This document shows, one piece after another, positions 32,731-43,729 of a stretch of DNA of 64,000 bases. Origin of the DNA: Tethya wilhelma (taxonomy: Eukaryota > Porifera > Demospongiae > Tethyida > Tethyidae); the NCBI GenBank assembly GCA_964030475.1, contig CAXIPT010000001.1, forward strand, positions 10,594,370-10,658,369. The letters are read 5' to 3'. The notes under the pieces are model-generated. The model was not told where the DNA came from and searched no databases. It saw nothing but the letters and a program-made list of their open reading frames with translations. Both the position numbers and the translations under genes were made by a program. Numbering within the stretch: position 1 is the stretch's first letter; every line of letters starts with the position of its first letter.

Positions 32731-35700
32731 TCATGTTATGGCTACTTGTTCATTCATCGTTCTTATGTCTTTGTCAACAGCTATTTTTTTTATAATTGAA
32801 CGAATCCAGGCATGTAATTTAGTGTGATCTTGTTTTAGTTTTAAAAATGGATCAGCATTAAAGTCTTTGAAACAATTGTGGAAACAGCCTGATATGTGAC
32901 GGAATACTTTTTCTTCATTAAGGACTTTGATAATTGCATTAAGATCTTTCGTTAAACTGGGAGTTGAATGTTTGCCACTTGGTATCTTAATGTGAGTCAT
33001 AGAATCATATCTGTCAACAAGCTCCTTAATTGGCCCAATTGCCCTGGAACTTCTTCCCCCACTCTGTTCACATATATTTGACCTGAAGGAATTTATGTTA
33101 TCCTTAAAAACTCGGTTCAAATGTTCAAGGTGTAAGTCAAGTGGTATGTTGTTGCCCACTCCTCCTTTTGGATTGCAGGTACGGTTCCAAGTGATCTGGT
33201 GTGCCATTTGTTCAGGAAGCAGGCCATTTACCTGGGCAAGTAGGTTAAGTGCTTCTATTGAATACTTTACTCTACCATCAGATTTAAAATGAAGCAGAAA
33301 AACTTTCCAACACCGCAAAGAACGCTCTCCATCGCCTTCACAGGAAGCATCGTGGAAATTACGAGCAAGTAACCCCATACCAAGAATACAAGAAGCATAG
33401 TTACGCACATGGTCTTCACCTTCTTTCATGTCCATCAATGTGAATGGTGGTTCCGCAACAGAGCATGGTATAGTTGTTGCAGTCTCTAGATCTGGGACAG
33501 CAGAGTGTGTATGATGTAAACCAAACTCATCGATGATACGAGAAGTTGCATTAAAAAATGCAGATTTCTGTTGTGCAGGTGGCAGGGAGGAGATTTTTGA
33601 TATGTCTATGTTCCTTGTTGGCATTGATTCAATGGTTTCCATTCCGAAATACTCAAGTGCTGCAGCAATGACATGGCCATCAAGAGTTACTTCCAGGAAC
33701 TCTTCAACTGCTCGTGGGTCATCTTTCACCTTTGAAGTTATGTTTTGTCTGTTGATTATCACTTGGAGCTGTCGAAAGTTCCCTTGTCTCCTAATGAGGC
33801 ATTATCATACAATTTGTTGAGCATAACCTGGTAGAAGACAGATCTTGTGTGCCAGTCTTCGACCTTGGGGACAATTCCTAAGAGCCTATGCAGTGGGTCT
33901 GATGACTGCAATTTGGCATCTTGAGCATGACTAGATTTCTCTCGTGTCAATTCATCTCCTGCAAGTGGTACTCTAAGGACTTTCTTCTTATCAGAAGATG
34001 TAGGCACATATCTATGCACATGGTGTAAAATATCCACCATGTCTTCATTTGATCTCTCTGATTTGGTCAGCACACCAAGTGGCATCTATATGGATAAGAT
34101 AACAGCCCACTGAAATATAACACTTAGTAATGGTAATTATCATCGTGAGATTGAATGCATAATTAAGCCTCGGCACGTGCGTAGCACGTGCAGAGGGTTA
34201 TGGTAGTCGTTTTGTGTGTGTGTGTGTGTGTGTCCGTCTGTTACTAAGTTATCTGAAGAACGGCAGCTGTAGAGTCCAAATGGAAGGTACTTATGTTCAT
34301 GAATCAAAATTATCTTGAAATTTGTCGTGTAGGATCTTGCGAAATGCTGTAGTTTCTGAGATCTGAGGCTTTTGTGCATCTCTGAGCGCTTAGGCTTCGA
34401 AACCGTGCCCATCGATCACGCCCCATGTGATGTGCGTTATCTAGAAATACAGTTGAGCTTGCATAGAAAATCAGATAGCTGCTTTGTCAGGTAAGTAACT
34501 CAAGTGAAATAACACTTTGTAGAACTGTGAATGTATGATCTAGTACTGTTCTTACTGTTGGCAGTGTTGCTGCAATGATGAGCAGATGAGGAGGCTGAAG
34601 TTTAGAACTGTGTCATAAATTATATGATCTAGTACTGAGCTTAGATGTGTTGTTTGTATCAGTGAGCTTCACTACACGCCTGACTGGCTACTAAGCTGAG
34701 GAGCCTGGGGACTATAGGCTAACTTGGGCCTCAGTACTGTACTATGATAGGTAGATTAGTTTTGTTGATACACCTGGGCCATACATGTAGGTATAATACA
34801 CTCTTTTACACAGTGTATGTGTATGTGTGCTAGCCAGGGTGCCGAGGCTTGTGCGCCACTCAGTGGTGCTTTCATTATTACATTGTAATAATACAACACT
34901 GCGCTACATTTTCCGACATTCACTTACAATATCTGATCTTTTAGCCATGATTGACAAGTACTTGTGAGGAATATGTTCTGGTACTAGGTCAGTTAGAGAC
35001 ATGAAAGCAGTTAAGTTCTTAACCAGTACTCGTCCCACTAGTACAAGAAAATCTCTGTGCAACTGTTGGCAATCATTCACTGAGGGTAAGAATGTATGTA
35101 GTGGCAGGTTCCTAATGTCTGTTGTAGGATCAGAAATTGATAACTTGTCAGCGACAACACGGTCTCTCACTGCAATAATGTGGAACCAGTGATGGTCTTG
35201 ATCCCGATACTCCATAGTCTGGCGTAATGCATATTGGTGGATATCTACATTATCTCCCACAATCTGAATAGTATCACCATCTAAATGCATAATTACAACA
35301 AAAATGTGAATGTTAACTGCAGCTGTACAATATGGTTATACGTAATTAAATCTTAATGCGCATCCATGTATATAGCTTGTTCAGTATGGCATGTACCTTC
35401 AAGACTGAGACAGTGATCAACACCACTGTCCAGCAACTTTGAACTTGCTTCAACCCATGACATGATTTTATCTTCAAAGTTGTTTCCAAACTCTGTCATT
35501 TTATTGAGAGTTGATGTAGGAGATACAGTGAGTTGAAGATGATGTAGCCGATTTTGTGTCTGAAAGTTATCCGGCAAAATAATAATTACAATGTAAATAG
35601 CACATAAAAATATTCATCATCCCAGCTAGCTCATAACATGTACCTGTTTGTTGACGTTGCCATGAAACAATAATAGACCAACCAACTGTTGAATTGCTGA

Positions 35701-36220
35701 CATGTGTATGTTCCTGTTTTTGAGCAGTATTGCACCTGCCATGCATATAGGCATTGATCGGTGATTCTTTATTCCATTCCGCTATTAATTTGTTCCAATC
35801 GAATCTTACCAAATCGTCTGGTTTTACTTTTCGTAAAATGGAACAAAAATTCAAGATGGAACAAAAATTCTTTTTCTCACAGAGATGGACGCATTCCTTG
35901 TTAACTTCATCTTCCACAATCTTACTCCTCAAATCAGTATTCTTCAACATAGCTGTAACCACACATGTTCTGTTGAAGAGTGCAAGACCTATGCTTCTTA
36001 GTGCAGTTGGAAGTAGTCGATAGTTTGAGGGATTGTGAGCAGACACAACCTATTATAAACACAATCAGTGATAATTAATGTATAGCCGAACTGCTAACAA
36101 TTAGCACTGTACTAAGGACACACCTTGACATCTTCTTCAGGATCCATTTCCAAATCATTATATGTGGGTACGTTAATGACCTCTTGCTGCAGATGCATAC
36201 TTAACTTTTCAATATGCTTG
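32731..36220 (-). pseudogene. DUF6589 protein, multi-exon, broken
   Basis: Exons on the minus strand: about 36220-36124 (LQQEVINVPTYNDLEMDPEE), 36046-35650, 35577-35390, 35290-34904 (IVGDNVDIHQYALRQTMEYR, LPLHTFLPSVNDCQQLH) and 34085-32731. The last reads MPLGVLTKSERSNEDMVDIL, VPLAGDELTREKSSHAQD, VEDWHTRSVFYQVMLNKLYD and, after a one-base frame change near 33772, INRQNITSKVKDDPRAVEEF, then ALEYFGMETI. This is the DUF6589 signature, with conserved GDxLT and DWH-type acidic motifs that look like an RNase H/DDE nuclease. That reading is my inference. A hairpin-ended repeat (34163-34876) sits in the intron between the last two exons. Confidence 0.68.
34163..34876 (+). mobile_element. Hairpin-ended non-autonomous repeat, copy 2
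   Basis: 5' tip TTAAGCCTCGGCACGTGCG with hairpin GCACGTGC-GTA-GCACGTGC, then GGTTATGGTAGTCG and a GT microsatellite (34217-34233). The 3' part has GTGCCGAGGCTTGTGCGCC and an imperfect hairpin GCGCCACTCAGTGGTGC, then TTTCATTA. It is inserted in an intron of the DUF6589 gene. Confidence 0.62.
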
Positions 36221-37240
36221 CATTACTCCTCCCTGAGAGTCCAAAAAGAAAAAAAATAAAGTGATCTCAAGGATGCTGTGTTTGAATATCACACTTAAAA
36301 TCTTCAAAAATCTTCCTGTAAGCCAGTCTGCAATTTCTAATTAGCGACCTCATTACCGAAAGGTCAAGTGTGTCCTACCTCCTCTGGGCTACATGCACTC
36401 AGATCTGGAGTGGTGGCACAATCATGGACACAGATAAGTCTCTCAATCCTTTGCTGTCATCCGATGCTTCTGGCAACTAGTGCGGGATATAAGCCCCACT
36501 TACACAGAGTTAAAAGCAGTTATAGTTAATCAACCACCTTTAAATTTGCTTTAACAAGTGGTAGTACAAAAGCACTTCTTATATATGTTTTGTGTAAAGT
36601 GCTTTTAGGTAGTGTTTTAATTGGGATATTAACCATGCCCAAGAAGCTAGTAAGTGAAAGGCTGAAAGCCAAGTTTGGTGATCTACAAATGATCAGACAA
36701 TAGCATGAATAATCAATCTTGTATTGTATGTGTCCAGCTGCTTATTAGCATGCGCATTGCCACTGGTTCCTCAATAACAGTTTCAAGGATTGATGTTCAG
36801 TGTTCATGTGTGTTTCGTCGTAACTAGGCATTTATAAATTGTTTGTAAGTAGAAGACAATGCAATATAAAGAAGGAGAAGGCTAGATAGCCTGCAAAGGA
36901 GACAGAATTTAACTAATGGACAATTTCAAGAGTAGTTCTGATGCTCTTTGTTGTACTAAATGGTTACTCACCAACCAGATCAATGGACGAGATCCAGTTC
37001 CTAACAATGGTAGCTAGTCGACTCAGCAGAAAATATTTTATTAACATGCATATGGTTGTCTTAAGGGACAGTGGAATTATCTGCTTAAAAATACCTTTCT
37101 TGACTACTTGCCTACTTTTGTTGCTCCATGTCACAAAATTTGCGAAATTAATCTATGGTGATGAAATCTTGATGGAAGATGTTCTTAGCAGTGAATATCA
37201 TTAGATAGTAGTGGTAAAGACATGAGATGCTGTGTCATAT
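36221..37240. other. Spacer
   Basis: No gene is recognised. AGCCCCACTTACACAG at 36490-36505 resembles the tip of the element at 39080. Confidence 0.4.
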
Positions 37241-37244
37241 TTAA

Positions 37245-37340
37245 ACGAAGAGGCGGAGTATAAAGGGCGTGGCCGGGCATTAATTTCGCGACATTCAACA
37301 AAATGGCGCCCGTTCGCCATTTCAAATTCAAAGCAGTGCG
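37245..37340 (+). mobile_element. 5' tip of the TTAA-targeting transposon, second copy
   Basis: TTAA (37241-37244) followed by ACGAAGAGGCGGAGTATAAA and CGACATTCAACAAAATGGCG, matching 13552-13640. It is cut by the N at 37341. Confidence 0.75.
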
Positions 37341-37341
37341 N

Positions 37342-38063
37342 TTGCAATACAATGGGCCTCATCAACTGCTACTGCCACAATACGTTGAGTAAATGAAGAG
37401 CACTGCAAAAGATAATTCCATGTGGTATCTCAGCAAACCCTCTGGACTTGTGTATATATGAGTGGCCTGTTCTTCCACTTTTCTCTTACAGCCTTCAGAA
37501 GACAAGTCCACAGCTTGAATGTTTTTAGATTTCAACTTAGAAACTTGATCAGTTATCAATGAAATGAGTGGTGAAATAACTAACACAGCTGGATTCAGTG
37601 TCATATCTCGCTTCCTTGCTCCCTCTACTCGTTCCAGCAGGATCTTTGCACAGATGGGCAATAATTGGAATATCAATGACTTGCCAAAGCCAGTAGAGAC
37701 GCTAACAAAAACATCACTACCAGACAGTAAGTACACTGCTGCTTCTTTCTGCTCTGGTTTACACTCTGAAAACCCTAACACAGTGAGCGAACTGTCGACT
37801 GCAACCGCCAAGTCCTCCTTTGTCAGAACGTTCCACTTCTTGACTAGCGCCATGCTTCGTTAACGATATTCATAAAGGCACTTATCGTACAAACCGCACG
37901 ACGTGTAGCGTCCTACGTTATAATTGCTTTTCTGATTTTGAAAGCTCACGCTCATTGGTCAAAAACGGCCGTGATGTAGGCAATTAAAAATGACCTGTGC
38001 TAGACCCTCTTTCTCTCCCTGGCGTTAGGCAGCAGTGAGAAGAGGGTCTAGCTCGATAGACTA
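37342..38063 (-). mobile_element. Inverted second copy of the RecQ unit's left end
   Basis: The reverse complement of about 30764-31487, from the terminal tip through the first RecQ coding block. The 163-codon frame (37853-37362) is residue-for-residue the same as 30974-31465, including the same early stop. It begins directly after an N. Either a recent insertion or a duplicated assembly fragment. Confidence 0.85.
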
Positions 38064-38066
38064 GGA

Positions 38067-38313
38067 ATAGCTCCACTACTTTGCATACACAACTTAGTTG
38101 ACTGTCTAAAATCAGTCTCAGAACTGTCCTTTTCTTGTGCAAGTCTTACACTTATGCCATATGGCTCTGTGCATCCACCATCACTGACATTTGCTCAGAT
38201 TTTCAATACTCTACTGAAGCCTAAACTCCAGTCTTCTCTCCACTTGGCTGAAGTGTTTGTAGGCAAAGGAAAAGAGAACCTGGATTTGGTCTACAGGCAT
38301 TCTGGAAGTTAGT
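38067..38313 (+). CDS. Candidate host exon of unknown function
   Basis: An open 82-codon stretch reads IAPLLCIHNLVDCLKSVSEL, YGSVHPPSLTFAQIFNTLL and LAEVFVGKGKENLDLVYRHS. It has no ATG but lies between an acceptor-like TAG and a GTTAGT donor-like site. Codon quality and residue mix look real. It begins right beside the inverted RecQ end and might belong with the SH3 exon at 30530. I do not recognise the family. Confidence 0.33.
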
Positions 38314-39079
38314 GCATTGTATCTAACTGGCAAGACCGTCATGTGTATGTACATGGTATACAACTTTCGTACATACATTTACTGCATATGACAGCTGAAA
38401 AGTTATGGTATACATGTAGGTGACTTCTGTTCCCAATGCTTTTACTATCATGATGCAAGCCCAAAGAGAAAATTAACGTTTTGATGAACCTTGAATGAAC
38501 AAGCAGAAACTAAGGAATGCATTCTTGGGTAGAATCGGAGCAAGAGAAGTGAAGTTCCTACTCCTTCAAGCCCTAATAAATTAAACACTTTTTGGGCCAT
38601 TGATATATGGGCATCATGATGAATTTCGACACCAAGGTTTTGTGATTCCTCCAAAGCATAGGAAACGTTCAAGGGTGAATTTGTCCCTCATTGTGCTTTA
38701 TTCTTGGTCATCTCACTTATTTGATTGCCTTCATATAAATATTGCTCATACTGGGAAAGGGAGAGTTGGAAAGATTTGAAGCCCAATAATAGTTGTTACA
38801 TGCTTATGATATGATTCCTAGCAAATTAAAGAGCCATTACTAATTTACATGTAGTATCAAGACGGGACTCAGATCTAGAGGACATGTAACGGCAACCCGG
38901 CAAAATTCATATCAAGTAGCACAGGTCACTATTGAGCTCGTGCCATGTACTTATACAGTAATTTGTGCAATACACATAGTAGCCTGTAGCCTGACAAGAA
39001 CTAGCAGTTATGCAAGCTTCAAGATTCTTATTTCAACATTAGAGGAAAATTGATAGCCAACATTTGCACAGTTGTCTAG
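38314..39079. other. Spacer
   Basis: Nothing supported. The minus-strand frame at 38448-38672 has no domain. Confidence 0.4.
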
Positions 39080-39563
39080 AGCCCCATTTACACATACCTT
39101 TAAGTCTGTTTAAACAGATGTGCATTATAGCGCAACTTAATTGGTGGGCATTAATTAGAGTGAAAATTTTAGCGAGTGAAAATACTCTCTTTTGGAGCCA
39201 CAGTAGGCAAAAATGAAAGTCCAAACAGGTTTGGTGTAGAAATAGCTTTCCTTTTCTTCCTCAAGTGGTTCTATCACTCTTGGATTGGTGCCTCAATTCA
39301 GGTAAAAATTTATGGCACTACTTCAGCATGTTTCTATAAAATTTTACAACTGATAGCTACCCAATTAATATTATTTTACTAGCTAGCAACTTCTCAATTT
39401 GGTTTGGAGTGTTGAACCGGTTTAGTCTAAACTGCTTTCAAACTGTTTTAAACCACCTCTGGATGTGGATTAGCCTAATATGCACATTAGCTGCATGGAA
39501 GCACATTAGGGCAAAAGTTGCATTGGATTTAATGCGCATTAGAGGGTGCGTGTAAACGGGGCT
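39080..39563. mobile_element. Non-autonomous DNA transposon, TIR AGCCCCRTTTACAC
   Basis: Ends AGCCCCATTTACAC and GTGTAAACGGGGCT are inverted repeats, flanked by TAG on both sides (39077-39079 and 39564-39566). A 3-bp duplication fits PIF/Harbinger-like elements. It is 484 bp with no coding frame. Confidence 0.68.
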
Positions 39564-39771
39564 TAGGAGTCTGAGGAACCAATGAATGTTTGAGATAAAA
39601 TTAAGAGTCTGTCTTTGAGGACTAGCCAGCCACTCAGCCAGATAATTTTCTGTGTTGGTACAAGCAGAGCACAAGTAAACTATACCAGATCATACCTTGA
39701 CACAACCATCTATATATCCGGCCTGGCCATTTGAATTTGCTGGGTGCATGTATTAGTTATACTATGGGTGT

Positions 39772-40330
39772 ATGGGATTTGTAACCTTACAGCAGAAAGC
39801 AAGGAAACTTTTGGAAAATGGTGCTATCAGATCTAAACTTTCAGATGTTGATTCAAAGGACATGCAGTCACTTGTAACTGATGTTACTGACAAGGTACAA
39901 ATTCATTTCAACGTGTCTTTAAGCAAAGAAAATTCAATACTCTTATGGAAAGGCGTCAAATGAGATGGCATCCTCTAATCATTCGTTTGCTCTTGCCTTG
40001 AAGTACTCGTCAACCAGTGCCTATTGTTTTCTTTCTGATGGATACTTGTCTCGACAATCTGAAAGAACACTTCAAGACTACACCCATTGATGTACAGCTG
40101 ATGACGGAGTGCAAATTTTCATACAACACTCACGAAAGACACTCATTGATGAAGATGTTACCCCAAATCAGCAGAAGTTCACTCTGTTGATGGATGAGAT
40201 GAAGATTAAGGAAGATCCAAGAATTCTGGAGAGATCATTCAATTTACTAATCTGAGTATTGTCAATCATGATTTGGATGTGCTTACAGTTGAGTATGTAC
40301 ACGTTTGCAACTTAATATTAATATTTACAC
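39772..40330 (+). pseudogene. P-element/THAP9-like transposase fragment
   Basis: 39800-39960 encodes LLENGAIRSKLSDVDSKDM and ENSILLW. A one-base shift then gives RRQMRWHPLIIRLLL, another gives LKYSSTSAYCFLSDG and SERTLQDYTH, and another LLMDEMKIKEDPRI near 40190. This is the RNase H-like core start of P-element-type transposases, with the first catalytic Asp in MDEMKIK. At least three frame breaks are visible. The GTP-binding insertion domain is not seen. A piece that may be the C-terminal end occurs at 41088-41180. Confidence 0.65.
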
Positions 40331-40715
40331 GCAAACGTTTAGGGCACCCCAATACTATGTATAGGTGATACCACTGAGAGAGATGATATTATTGCTAACC
40401 ACCAGGTAGCAACACAGATGTTGGTTTTCATGATCAGACCCTCTCTTTGTACTGGGCATCAAATTTGAGTGGTGAATCACTGTATTGGAGAGTGCGGCAT
40501 GCGCACTTAACAAATGCACATGGCTAACTTTGAATCGTCAATTATCTGGTCTTTTGTATGTTTTTTTTCTATTTCGAATGTGTTCAATGGTGTTCTTTGA
40601 ATTTAAACAATCAAAGAACAATTGCATTAGTCAAATAAATCTTCTCGTCTCCAAAGTGTCATCATTATTCATATGAATACTAGATTATTAGCGTAACCAA
40701 ACACAACCCAATACG
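40331..40715. other. Spacer
   Basis: Nothing recognised. Confidence 0.4.
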
Positions 40716-40849
40716 CGCACACACACATCCCCCGTCCCCCTCCCCACTCATGCACACACATACACATCCTCTTTCCCCTCCCTGCTCACACACACACACA
40801 TCCTCTTTCCCCTCCCCACTCACACACACACACACACATACACATGCAG
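40716..40849 (+). repeat. CA/CCCC-rich microsatellite block
   Basis: Alternating CACACA runs and CCTCTTTCCCCTCCC spacers occur three times, a tandem arrangement of roughly 45-50 bp units. Confidence 0.85.
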
Positions 40850-40864
40850 TGGTTTTTTCTAAAG

Positions 40865-41074
40865 TACCGTATAGCGGGAAATTTTCGTGGGGGAAAATTT
40901 TTGTGAATTTCGCTGTTTGGCAGCTTTCCGCGAAAATTTTCCCCCACGAAATTCGTAAGGTATGTGGTCGTCACGTATAGTTGAGACGCAATCCACGAAA
41001 ATTTTCCCCGCGAATTTCTATTCAAGACGAAAACGGAAAAATTTTCCCCCACGAAAATTTCCCGCTATACGGTA
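40865..41074. mobile_element. MITE with TIR TACCGTATAGCGGGAAATTT
   Basis: A 210-bp element with near-perfect inverted ends (TACCGTATAGCGGGAAATTT and its complement). Several internal repeats of CGAAAATTTTCCCC give it a foldback structure. Single ends of the family occur at 26341 and 49310. Confidence 0.85.
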
Positions 41075-41087
41075 TTTGGAAAGAAGC

Positions 41088-41180
41088 CAAGTCAACAAGT
41101 CATGTTCCAAAGAAACATAGGGGAAAGCTGACTTTAAGTCAAGAAACTCTTGAAGGATTAGAAATAACATATATTAGGCA
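41088..41180 (+). pseudogene. P-element-like transposase C-terminal fragment
   Basis: SHVPKKHRGKLTLSQETLEG, then LEITYI, resembles the segment ahead of the last catalytic part of P/THAP9-type transposases. It follows the MITE, which probably split it from the fragment at 39772. Confidence 0.5.
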
Positions 41181-41770
41181 TAATTTTGACTATTGTCATG
41201 GAATTGTTGCAATGGTTTTTCACTTTCATGCACAGAGATGCTATAAGCAAAAAAATTATTCAAGAATGACATGAAGCCCAGCGAAAACCAGGAAATACTA
41301 AAACATTAAAGAGTGATAGGAAACCCAGCCAAAAAAATAATACCATGTACCACTGATCAAGGAACCAGAATCCAAAGTGAAATATTATACATACCAAACG
41401 TATTTTCTCACTATCACTCCTTCCAACCAAACCTTTCACCATTCCTCTAACAATCAAGCCAAACTAGTTATTCAAAACTCAGCAACCTAAATTAATTATA
41501 ATAATTGCAAAACCGTGGAATCTGGATGTGCTCAACCACACACATACCAAAATCAGCCCATAACAAACTATGATGAGAATAATAATTCTCTCTAAGCAGA
41601 CAAAACCATTCTCTTTCACTAGCAATCACACTTATAATCTTTATATCGAGATGCTAAGAGCGTACACTAATGCAACCATAGAAATGCACGTGTCGCACAT
41701 GCACGTATGCGCATTAAACACGCTCTACTAAATAGAAAAGAAGGAAATCACACGAGCTTCACAGTCATTA

Positions 41771-41810
41771 CTTCCTGCTGATGAAGACTACTGGTCGAAA
41801 CATGTTCGGG
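41771..41810 (+). ncRNA. Hammerhead-ribozyme-like motif
   Basis: CTGATGA (41778-41784) and GAAAC (41797-41801) surround a GAC/GTC stem with a five-base loop. The palindrome AACATGTT follows, as in dimeric type-I hammerheads of Penelope-like elements. One base (41785) is unpaired at the stem II base, which weakens the case. The 105 bp downstream, before the gap at 41918, are not identified. Confidence 0.3.
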
Positions 41811-41917
41811 AAGACTGAACCAGAAGACTGAAGAACATCCAACCCAAGGAGAACAGGAGGCCTGAAGGTCCAACATGCAAGCGTACTGTTCTTTACAATC
41901 TACGCTGCCGACGAGAT

Positions 41918-42219
41918 NNNNNNNNNNNNNNNNNNNNNNNNNNNNNNNNNNNNNNNNNNNNNNNNNNNNNNNNNNNNNNNNNNNNNNNNNNNNNNNNNNN
42001 NNNNNNNNNNNNNNNNNNNNNNNNNNNNNNNNNNNNNNNNNNNNNNNNNNNNNNNNNNNNNNNNNNNNNNNNNNNNNNNNNNNNNNNNNNNNNNNNNNNN
42101 NNNNNNNNNNNNNNNNNNNNNNNNNNNNNNNNNNNNNNNNNNNNNNNNNNNNNNNNNNNNNNNNNNNNNNNNNNNNNNNNNNNNNNNNNNNNNNNNNNNN
42201 NNNNNNNNNNNNNNNNNNN
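41918..42219. other. Assembly gap
   Basis: 302 consecutive Ns. Frames translated through it have no meaning. Confidence 1.
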
Positions 42220-42441
42220 TAAATCGTAAAAAGAACGCAAACAAGATGGAATGGCTGTTAAGAGTGTGTAAGGAATTCTTCCTGTGGGCAAAATAAGAGA
42301 CTCAATAAGGAGATTGTTAAATGCAGCCCATACGGGAAGAATTCTGCACACACTCAACAGCCATTCCATCTTGTTCGCATTCTTTTTACGATTTAGCCAT
42401 TCCTGTGTCTCATTACATTTCCAATGTTTTTTGTACTTGTT
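42220..42441. mobile_element. MITE with long TIRs, cut by the gap
   Basis: AAATCGTAAAAAGAACGCAA and GCATTCTTTTTACGATTTAG are the inverted arms around a short core containing GAGACTCAATAAGGAGATTG. The outer left part is lost in the gap; a complete copy is at 44497-44743. Confidence 0.85.
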
Positions 42442-42535
42442 AATAACAGGAATAGAGTCTGTAACACAATAACAGAAATTATTACATGCCTATGGCTATT
42501 GTATCAATGTTCAATAGTAATGTAGTCTCCAACAG

Positions 42536-42726
42536 ATAGTGACCTAAAAGAGCAAATTGCCAAAGAGGAACAAAATATAATAGGAGCTGATAATGGTGAA
42601 CAATTATCACTTCTATATCGATTAAAAGGAATATCCGAGAGGCTATTAAAATATTGGAACTGGTATCCTGAAAAAAATTTAGACAAATTGTACAATGTAG
42701 GGTTATTATATGGATTATCTGACTGA
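42536..42726 (+). CDS. Candidate exon, unknown
   Basis: After an AACAG acceptor, 63 open codons read DSDLKEQIAKEEQNIIGADN, then EQLSLLYRLKGISERLLKYW and a stop at 42724. The composition looks protein-like but I recognise no family, and no partner exon was found. Confidence 0.25.
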
Positions 42727-43018
42727 CTAAACTGTTAATAAAACATTTGTTGAACCTGGAAACAACTATACCTAATTATACTACATTACATCATCTGTAA
42801 TTAATCTGATTGGTTAAAAAGTGTAGATTACATAGAGGCATATTCTACAGTAAGTGGGAACTATTTCTACAGGAAGTAAAATGCGCAGGGGTCAAAATTT
42901 CACCCACTCCTAGATTATACGCCTAATGTAACCTCCGTGATTGGATTAGCACAAGACGCAACTGGGGAGGTATACATAGACACATAATCTACTCTTGGGT
43001 GTAGTCTATCCTATACTA
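42727..43018. other. Spacer
   Basis: Nothing recognised. Confidence 0.4.
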
Positions 43019-43262
43019 AAAGCCACAATACACATAGAGGCAACTAGGTTGCTAGCAACAAGTTGCCCGAAGTTGACTATTGTTCAACTTTAGGCAATTC
43101 CAGATTGCTAGCAATTTACATGAGGCAACTTGGTTGCCAGCAACGTGTTGTTAGCAACTAAATTGCTTCAATGTTGCCTCGTGTATGGTGGCCTTTACTA
43201 GGCAACCAAGCTGCCAGCAACGTGTTGCTAGCAACCAAGTTGCTTCGTGTATGATGGCCTAA
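43019..43262. repeat. MITE rich in GTTGCTAGCAAC palindromes
   Basis: GAGGCAACTAGGTTGC near the left and GCTTCGTGTATGATGGCCT at the right are inverted relatives. GTTGC(T/C)AGCAAC recurs five or more times. The right part is duplicated (43127-43195 and 43200-43262), each unit ending with CGTGTATG(G/A)TGGCCT. Confidence 0.75.
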
Positions 43263-43729
43263 GTCAAGCTAGAATATCTAAAAACTCGAGCTACCATTTT
43301 AGTGACTTACCAAAGTTATATCCTAGCCATAGTAGTTTGTCGCCTTGGGAGTAGTTCATCTGTGGCCGATAGCGGACATGATATTATATAGAAGGAGTCG
43401 ATCTCTCAGTAGAAGCGCCTTTGAAACTTTCTTTCATACCACGAGGTTGAAAATGGCGTGATTAGTAATTAAACCATGAGGGAATTTCCCTTTTTTAACG
43501 CGGCGCGCGCAGAGCATGCTCTATCTAATTAAACAAAATGGCTCAATTTCGTAACCATTCCTTAACGTACCTGAGTCAGTGGTACTCTCAGAGTGGGGTG
43601 TTGCCTCTTCTGATGAGTCTTCATCATCAGCTGTATCATCTTGATTCAACAAACACCACATGATAGAACACATGTAGAACTCCACTTAGTTTATAATTAT
43701 TTAAAGAGATTGTTAACTTTCATGATATT
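43263..43729. other. Spacer
   Basis: No gene seen. Confidence 0.35.

Larger units (their letters stand above)
30764..36220. mobile_element. Putative RecQ-helicase/DUF6589 composite mobile unit
   Basis: A RecQ-like helicase (+, 30974-32456) and a DUF6589 protein (-, 36220-32731) converge tail to tail with 274 bp between them. The left end starts TAGTCTATCGAGCTAGACCC. It contains a 13-bp inverted repeat (30775-30787 and 30816-30828), and the first 720 bp recur inverted at 37342-38063. A 19-bp piece of the same tip is at 62812-62830. Repetition of the end suggests mobility. I found no matching right end, so the right limit is only the last coding signal. Confidence 0.5.

Noticed and set aside
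38448..38672. 74-codon minus-strand frame
   Set aside because: Plausible composition but no domain, partner exon or start context.
41875..42369. Long frames across the gap
   Set aside because: They consist mostly of translated Ns.
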